Positions 6,659 through 10,767 of a stretch of DNA of 10,767 nucleotides are shown piece after piece. The translations under genes and the position numbers were made by a program. Origin of the DNA: Armatimonadota bacterium (GTDB lineage Bacteria; Armatimonadota; UBA5829). A model generated the notes under the pieces. The model ran no database searches and was not told the origin of the DNA. It worked only from the letters and a program-made list of their open reading frames with translations. Numbering within the stretch: position 1 is the stretch's first letter; every line of letters starts with the position of its first letter. The stretch spans positions 1 through 10,767 of the forward strand of contig JAMCYN010000004.1 in assembly GCA_023474015.1 (NCBI GenBank), in the 5' to 3' direction.

Positions 6659-7712
6659 AGCGTCAATCTCGTTTAGGATTCGTCCACCTATCTGGATGGA
6701 TGAGACCATCTTTGAAGAACTGTTGAGAGTGTTTGCCGAGCATCCGGGCATAACCAATGAAGTCACTCTCTTTACGGCGGAGACGCACGCACCGCTTCCA
6801 ATCGCGATTCTCGAAGAGAGGATGAGCGTGGCCAAGCTCAGAATGATTCACCTTCGCGAGAGTGGCTTTAGGGCCGGTATCAATGTGATAGCTACAATAG
6901 GCCACCACGAAGAGAACCTGGTCAACTCGCTTGCGGGTGAGTATGTGAACCTGACCGACATAGACGGCAACGTCTGTCGCGGTGCATTCTGCCCAAATGA
7001 CGAGCGTGTACGTGACTTCGTCCGACGGACCTACGAGATAATCGCATCGGCCGAGCCCGACTATATCTGGATTGATGATGACGTCAGGCTCTTCGGGCAC
7101 ATGCCGCTGACAGCGGTCTGCTTCTGCGACAACTGCCTGAGCATTTTTGAGCGCGAGTCTGGGACGAGGTATACCCGTGCGTCCCTCAAGGCTGCATTCG
7201 ACGATGGACATCTGCGGGATAAGCTTGCAGTCCGGCTGGCCTGGCTTCAACACAATCGCGACACCATCACGAGGCTCTTTAAACTCATAGAGAGCACAGT
7301 GCATGGCATAAGCCCGAGTCTGCCCCTGGGCTTCATGACCGGAGACCGGTTCTACGAAGGATATGATTTCGACAACTGGGCAAAAACCCTCTCCGGCCCC
7401 GGCAGTGCCGAGGTCATCTGGCGTCCTGGGGGCGGGTTTTACAGTGACGAGTCCCTTCGGGATCTCACCGGCAAGTCGCATGACATAGGCAGGCAGGTTT
7501 CGATGTTGCCGGAGAGCGTCGTGGCGATCCAGTCGGAAATAGAGAACTTCCCCTACCAGGCCTTAAAAAAAGGCGCATACACGACAGCTCTTGAGGCCGC
7601 ATCCCACATAGCCTCGGGAAGAAATTCGTCTCTCCCGCCAAATTCGCGATTTTGCAAAACAACCAGCAGGTGTTCACACATCTTGCAGAGCAACCCGCTC
7701 ATGTTCAGTTAA
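6651..7712 (+). pseudogene. 3'-truncated glycoside-hydrolase-like TIM-barrel protein
   Basis: The first 323 codons read as the N-terminal barrel of a glycoside-hydrolase-like protein. SGFRAGINVIATIGHHEENL is followed by FCPNDERVRDFVRR, a strand ending YIWIDDDVRLFGH (138-150) with three consecutive Asp, and a Cys cluster CFCDNC (157-162). Such proteins are cytosolic or secreted carbohydrate enzymes; no signal peptide is visible here. Later, AIQSEIENFPYQ and ALEAASHIASG resemble a conserved block that in relatives, as I recall them, is followed by CTG-A-FN and several hundred more residues. Here the similarity stops at G323 (base 7619), and 30 unrelated residues rich in Ser, Arg and Cys lead to TAA 7712. 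The missing 3' part is not found downstream, so the gene is probably broken and the protein inactive. The start is TTG, overlapping the DUF6786-like gene by 8 bp. Barrel assignment is fairly sure, exact family unknown. Confidence 0.6.
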
Positions 7713-7813
7713 AATGGCGTCAAGCAGGCACAGTATATGCGAACAGGATGTGAATGCAGCCTTGCGCTAACCGGCTCCGATGTGGTCTGAAAGCCGTGTG
7801 GTACGGAAATTGA

Positions 7814-7922
7814 GCTACTACGCACGTCCGGGGTAAATTCAGCCGTTTCGGAGTTGCGGCGCCTTTCCGCCTTTCGGCGGTAGGTTTCCGCACTCCTCTT
7901 CCCGAACCGGACGTATGGTAGC
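7814..7922 (-). repeat. Long nested inverted repeat; possible group II intron 3'-end remnant
   Basis: Paired arms, from outside in: GCTAC 7814-7818 with GTAGC 7918-7922; ACGTCCGG 7824-7831 with CCGGACGT 7907-7914 (perfect); GGAGT 7850-7854 and GCGG 7856-7859 with CCGC 7888-7891 and ACTCC 7892-7896; CCGCC 7867-7871 with GGCGG 7876-7880 around a TTTC loop. Base 7855 is left unpaired and is an A on the minus strand. Read on that strand, ACGTCCGGTTCGGGAAGAGG, then GGAAACCTACC and AAGGCGC, resemble the domain V 3' arm and domain VI of bacterial group II introns, with the bulged A in a branch-point-like place. The GAGCCG-type 5' arm of domain V is not seen, so it would be a degenerate fragment. A bidirectional terminator or another structured RNA is the alternative. 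Confidence 0.42.
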
Positions 7923-7935
7923 CTGTCACAGTGCC

Positions 7936-7968
7936 ATAAGCAAGACTGAGAGTTCCCAGTCCTGAAAG
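7936..7968 (-). terminator. Weak terminator-like hairpin after the amidohydrolase gene
   Basis: Just past the amidohydrolase stop, on the minus strand, GACTG (7961-7957) pairs with CAGTC (7948-7944) across an 8-base loop. G-U and A-T pairs extend the stem to about 7 bp. TTGCTTAT follows. The stem is short and the T-tract broken, so termination would be inefficient unless helped by the larger inverted repeat just beyond. Confidence 0.3.
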
Positions 7969-7970
7969 AG

Positions 7971-9023
7971 CTATAATCCCGGCATCAGCCTCAGTGCATT
8001 TTTGCAGTATATTTTCCTCAGCACATCGTCGGGCAGGTGCAAGCCGTATATTTTCCAGCGGCCTCGGCCCCACCTGCCGATGTAGTCGGGGTAATCGAAG
8101 TATTCATCTTGCGTTTCCAGGAATCTGAAATAGCACCTGTAGGCAGCGGTTGATACGGGCATATCCAGACCGAAGAGAATCCTGTCCTGGTATTTTATGA
8201 AGAACTCGCGGGCGGAATATGGCTGACGGCCGAGTTCATCAATTCGAGCCGAAAAGTCGATGTGGACATTAGGATGGGCGTCCAAAAGATTGGCCACATA
8301 GTCCAAATCCTCAGGGTTGTTTGCCATGTGCGGCAGAATGAATCCGGTATCGGGATGCTGCGATACGAGTCTATCGCGCTGGGCCAGTAGCTCCCACTTG
8401 GAGTAGTGCGACCCGTGGAAGCTCCAAGCCGGAAACTCCTTCAATGTCGGATAATGCTCATTGTGCTCGTCGATTGGCAGAAAGAACCCTACCGGATCGG
8501 ATGTGTGTATAAGAACTGGAACCCCAAGCTCACCCGCGCGTCTCCAAATTGGGAATAGGCGCTCGTCGTCGACGGCTAGCATATGGCCTGTGAAGTCTTG
8601 ATAATACAGGCCGAGTTCCTTGGTGACTTTCAGGCCGCACGTTCCGCGCTCGATATCCGCCTCGAGCTGTTGAATGCACTTGTCGGCGAAAGCATCGTCC
8701 TTTATCAGCACAGGGTCTCCCCACTGGGCGAAGTCTGCCATGGTGAATGCAGCGAATCGACCGGGATATGCTCTGACATAGTCGTCTATAAATACACCGA
8801 TGTCTCTGCGGACGATTGTGTAGCAGTTGTCTTGATACGGAAGCGTGGTGTTGCCGGTGACGTTGACGAACAACTGCACGCCGACCTCGTCCATCACTTT
8901 CAGAAGCTCCTGGGGGGAGTAGTTGCCGAAGAGATGGTTGTGGGCGTCTATGACCGGAAACTTCGCGCGCTCGGGTATGTGAGCCGGACGCCTGAGAAGC
9001 GGCTCGGGATCGAAGCTATTCAT
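7971..9023 (-). CDS. Amidohydrolase family 2 protein (PF04909; metal-dependent lactonase/decarboxylase type)
   Basis: This 350-residue cytosolic TIM-barrel metallohydrolase belongs to the superfamily that includes sugar lactonases (L-fuconolactonase, 2-pyrone-4,6-dicarboxylate lactonase) and nonoxidative decarboxylases. Family residues are the HxH pair H28 and H30 (DAHNHLFG), a Lys in GLKVTKE (K132), H173 (LIHTSD), H232 (LPHMANN) and D287 (FGLDMP), all in the usual order, so an active single-metal site is likely. The C-terminal RCYFRFLETQDEYFDY and LPDDVLRKIYCKNA recall a subgroup common in polysaccharide degraders whose substrates are not known to me. Its ATG overlaps the DUF4432 stop (ATGA), and it is the last gene of the leftward operon after an isomerase-like gene, which makes hydrolysis of a sugar lactone a sensible guess. 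It is longer than the roughly 290 residues usual for L-fuconolactonase. Confidence 0.8.
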   Translation of the reverse strand: MNSFDPEPLLRRPAHIPERAKFPVIDAHNHLFGNYSPQELLKVMDEVGVQLFVNVTGNTTLPYQDNCYTIVRRDIGVFIDDYVRAYPGRFAAFTMADFAQWGDPVLIKDDAFADKCIQQLEADIERGTCGLKVTKELGLYYQDFTGHMLAVDDERLFPIWRRAGELGVPVLIHTSDPVGFFLPIDEHNEHYPTLKEFPAWSFHGSHYSKWELLAQRDRLVSQHPDTGFILPHMANNPEDLDYVANLLDAHPNVHIDFSARIDELGRQPYSAREFFIKYQDRILFGLDMPVSTAAYRCYFRFLETQDEYFDYPDYIGRWGRGRWKIYGLHLPDDVLRKIYCKNALRLMPGL

Positions 9024-10090
9024 GATATCGCCTCCACACGTTGGACAAATGCGTCGATCTCTTTCGGTCCGTCAAGAACGCCTATCTCGACAACTATCTC
9101 CCTGCATTCGCCGGGTTCCAGAAACGCAAGTGTGCCCTTCTCGCGAAGGACTGCGCGGTTCTGACAGGGGACATTGCATGGCTCCATCCCAACCACGTAT
9201 TCGCCCTGCCCAAGCATTTTCCATTCATTGAGATATGGTAAAGTGTCGGCGCCAAAACGAATATACAGCCCAAGCCCGCCGCAGAGTTCGCGGTTTATCA
9301 TTGCGCAGTATGCGAAGCCTGCTTCGTCCGAAGCCATTAGGTGGTGAAAGTTCTCCTCACGGCACTTGATTACAGGGAAGCCGAAGGTGCGCATAGATGA
9401 CGTATCCGCCCATTCCTCATAAGCTGTCGTCTTCTTTGCGCAGAGTGCAAGCTCACTTGAAGCGTCGAGCAGCGGAAAGCCGGGGTTTATGTGATATAGA
9501 ATTGTAAACGGAGAGCTTGTATAGCCGAAGTTCTCGGCGACGTCACGGATGATGAGCGACTTGCTCCCCATTCGCGTTGATATGGTGCGGGTAAGCCGAA
9601 TCTTGTCTCCGAAGAGCACGGCGTCCTCGATCACCCCGGATGCTTCGAGCACGTAATCATCGTCTTCCCATCGGGATAGATCGCAGACTTTGGCAGCGGG
9701 TGTCCCCGAGTGTCTGCCGTGAAGCCCGAGCTCTTCATCGCCGTCCATGCCGGGAGAGCCGAGGTGTGTGAGACCGCATGTTGTGAGAAGCCCCGCGAAA
9801 AACGTTCGCAGCCAGCCCGACCCGCGCGGCTCGTAGAATGCCGGATGCGTCTCGCCGTTGGGCGTTAGATACACGAGGTTAGTTCCTCTGAATGACGCTA
9901 GGGAGATGTCCATCCCCCTGTCCGGCAATACGGTGAACTTTAGTCCCGAACCTGTGTCGAAATCTATTGCCGAGACACCCTTTGAACGCGCTTCGGCGAG
10001 AGCGTAGCGCCTTGTTCCGCCGAGTTGAGATATGCTGCCGACTCTTTGCAGTATCTCGCTCTTGGAATAGCTCTTGCCTGCGACTTTCAC
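9020..10090 (-). CDS. DUF4432 family protein, aldose-epimerase-like
   Basis: Starting at GTG 10090 this is 356 residues. The frame is open further upstream, but those codons lie inside the isomerase gene and look unrelated, while GTG 10090 overlaps that gene's TGA in the same GTGA arrangement as elsewhere in the window. Family marks are VLPDRGMDIS (54-63), FFAGLLTTCGLTH (97-109), LGLHGRHSGTP (121-131), LYHINPGFPLLD and GMEPCN. DUF4432 proteins have the galactose-mutarotase fold and are thought to act as sugar mutarotases or epimerases; none of this is proven for the present one. There is no signal peptide, so it would act in the cytosol beside the isomerase, perhaps supplying the right anomer. 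Family assignment is good; reaction inferred. Confidence 0.8.
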   Translation of the reverse strand: MKVAGKSYSKSEILQRVGSISQLGGTRRYALAEARSKGVSAIDFDTGSGLKFTVLPDRGMDISLASFRGTNLVYLTPNGETHPAFYEPRGSGWLRTFFAGLLTTCGLTHLGSPGMDGDEELGLHGRHSGTPAAKVCDLSRWEDDDYVLEASGVIEDAVLFGDKIRLTRTISTRMGSKSLIIRDVAENFGYTSSPFTILYHINPGFPLLDASSELALCAKKTTAYEEWADTSSMRTFGFPVIKCREENFHHLMASDEAGFAYCAMINRELCGGLGLYIRFGADTLPYLNEWKMLGQGEYVVGMEPCNVPCQNRAVLREKGTLAFLEPGECREIVVEIGVLDGPKEIDAFVQRVEAIS

Positions 10091-10767
10091 GGCAATATCG
10101 CCTTGATTCCTGTCATCTCGCAGAAATCGATGAGCGCGGGATAGAGATGTTCGCCATAACCAAGACATGCGTACTCGCTGGTCCAGTGCTCCAGCATCAC
10201 GTCCATGTCGCAGTGAGCGGTCACGAAGCCGTGCGGCCAGAACGGGATTCCGCACTCGAGCTGCCTCTTCTCAAGTTGGTCCGCCGGAGGCTCGGAGATG
10301 GCAGCACGGGTGATGACCATCGTGAACTCGCCGTCAACTCGACCCAGCCTCGCAAGAACCCCTTCGCCGACTTTGCAGACGAGCTTCACTGAAAGCCCTC
10401 CAGCCTCGCCCTCGGTCGGGATGCCGTGCTCGGCGAACCCGGCGGGACCGAGCTTACCGGCAAGCGATGGCGGGCAGGCGCCGTCTCCGATAATTTTGAT
10501 CTCCTTGTTTGCCTTGTCGATGTGCTGCAGATCGCCGTAATAGACCGGCTCGTTGCTCATCTTGGTGAGAAGCAGCACCGTAAGCGCTGTATTGAAATCG
10601 CCAAGGGTAGATGTTCCCCAGCCGTCTTCGAGCATCATAGACTGCGCGAAGCACGTAGCCGAGTAGTTGTCGCCGAGACCGGGGAAGCTCTGGATTGTAT
10701 AAAAGTCCCAGTTCTCTCTCCGAACCATCTTGCTGATCGCCAGATAGAGTCTGATGGAACGCTCGTT
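10087..10767 (-). CDS. L-fucose/L-arabinose isomerase-like protein, C-terminal part
   Basis: The 5' end is beyond the right edge; 226 C-terminal residues are visible. They match the second half of the fucose/arabinose isomerase fold (COG2407-like): WDFYTIQSFPGL, then a metal-site region with E47-D48 and D57 in LGDFNTALTVLL (numbered from the first visible codon), a beta-barrel C-terminal domain, and the closing HCDMDVMLEHWTSEYACLGYGEHL (185-208), where H185 and H194 are candidates for the Mn2+ or substrate His. Such enzymes interconvert aldoses and ketoses in the cytosol. Many COG2407 members have unknown substrates, so neither fucose nor arabinose should be assumed. The gene ends at TGA 10087-10089 and overlaps the DUF4432 start by four bases. 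It seems intact within the window. Confidence 0.75.
   Translation of the reverse strand, partial: NERSIRLYLAISKMVRRENWDFYTIQSFPGLGDNYSATCFAQSMMLEDGWGTSTLGDFNTALTVLLLTKMSNEPVYYGDLQHIDKANKEIKIIGDGACPPSLAGKLGPAGFAEHGIPTEGEAGGLSVKLVCKVGEGVLARLGRVDGEFTMVITRAAISEPPADQLEKRQLECGIPFWPHGFVTAHCDMDVMLEHWTSEYACLGYGEHLYPALIDFCEMTGIKAILP

Larger units (their letters stand above)
7713..7970. other. Noncoding gap between converging operons, rich in inverted repeats
   Basis: Both flanking genes point into this 258-bp gap, so no promoter is needed here. I found no convincing protein in any frame. Readable frames do cross the area, for example one on the minus strand to 7720, but their composition is unlike a protein and they overlap the structured repeats. 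The 109-nt nested inverted repeat fills 7814-7922, and a small terminator-like hairpin lies at 7944-7961. The 7713-7813 part is unremarkable and may belong to the same unknown DNA that broke the GH-like gene. Confidence 0.6.

Noticed and set aside
6663..7481. Minus-strand open frame of 272 codons
   Set aside because: It is antisense to the GH-like gene, which has clear conserved blocks.
7563..7572. Run of seven A (TTAAAAAAAGG) as a programmed frameshift site in the GH-like gene
   Set aside because: The frame stays conserved across it, and shifts of -1 or +1 reach stops within a few codons, so nothing is gained by slipping.
7720..8073. Minus-strand frame of 117 codons covering the intergenic gap
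   Set aside because: Its start lies within the amidohydrolase gene and its body is the structured repeat; the sequence is basic and low in hydrophobics, unlike a real protein.
8583..9164. Plus-strand open frame of 193 codons
   Set aside because: It lies opposite the amidohydrolase and DUF4432 genes, both of which have their catalytic or family motifs.
10091..10255. N-terminal extension of the DUF4432 protein to an upstream ATG at 10255
   Set aside because: The extra 55 residues are Arg-rich, unlike the family, and lie inside the isomerase coding region; GTG 10090 gives the standard overlap and N-terminus.

Overview
This is a stretch of bacterial DNA, roughly 55-60% G+C by eye, that is densely coding and devoted to sugar or sugar-acid metabolism. 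I saw no rRNA, tRNA, CRISPR array or phage genes. The phylum cannot be fixed from the sequence. The combination of AcoAB-type E1 subunits, a LarA homologue, DUF6786 and DUF4432 mutarotase-like proteins, a large GH-like TIM-barrel protein and PF04909 amidohydrolases, together with frequent ATA isoleucine codons, recalls polysaccharide-degrading lineages such as Armatimonadota, Planctomycetota or Lentisphaerota. That is only an impression.

Plus strand, 1-7712: one tightly packed operon whose promoter lies outside the window. Bases 1-126 look like foreign DNA, possibly the end of an insertion sequence. They abut a 5'-truncated E1-beta (transketolase C-terminal domain) remnant. Then follow a UxuB/YjmF-type SDR (D-mannonate oxidoreductase class), an intact AcoA-like E1 alpha, an intact AcoB-like E1 beta, a LarA-family protein with the nickel-pincer residues, a zinc-dependent MDR dehydrogenase, a DUF6786-like (mutarotase-fold) protein, and a GH-like TIM-barrel protein whose 3' part is lost at about 7619. 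Several genes are joined by 4-bp ATGA/GTGA overlaps, which suggests translational coupling.

7713-7970: a noncoding gap between the two converging operons. It holds a 109-nt nested inverted repeat. Read on the minus strand, it resembles the 3' end (domain V/VI region) of a group II intron, including a candidate bulged branch-point A.

Minus strand, 10767-7971: a second operon, read leftwards, with the C-terminal part of an L-fucose/L-arabinose-isomerase-like protein, a DUF4432 mutarotase-like protein and a PF04909 amidohydrolase (possible lactonase or decarboxylase). These are also joined by 4-bp overlaps.

Inferred logic: the GH-like protein, the mutarotase-like proteins and the isomerase would deliver and interconvert sugars. 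The SDR, the MDR dehydrogenase and the LarA homologue would oxidise, reduce and epimerise hydroxy or keto sugar acids. The E1 alpha/beta pair would cleave or decarboxylate a 2-oxo or diketo intermediate. No E2 or E3 subunit is in the window. This set of enzymes is the best candidate for an undescribed pathway, but the substrate cannot be read from the sequence.
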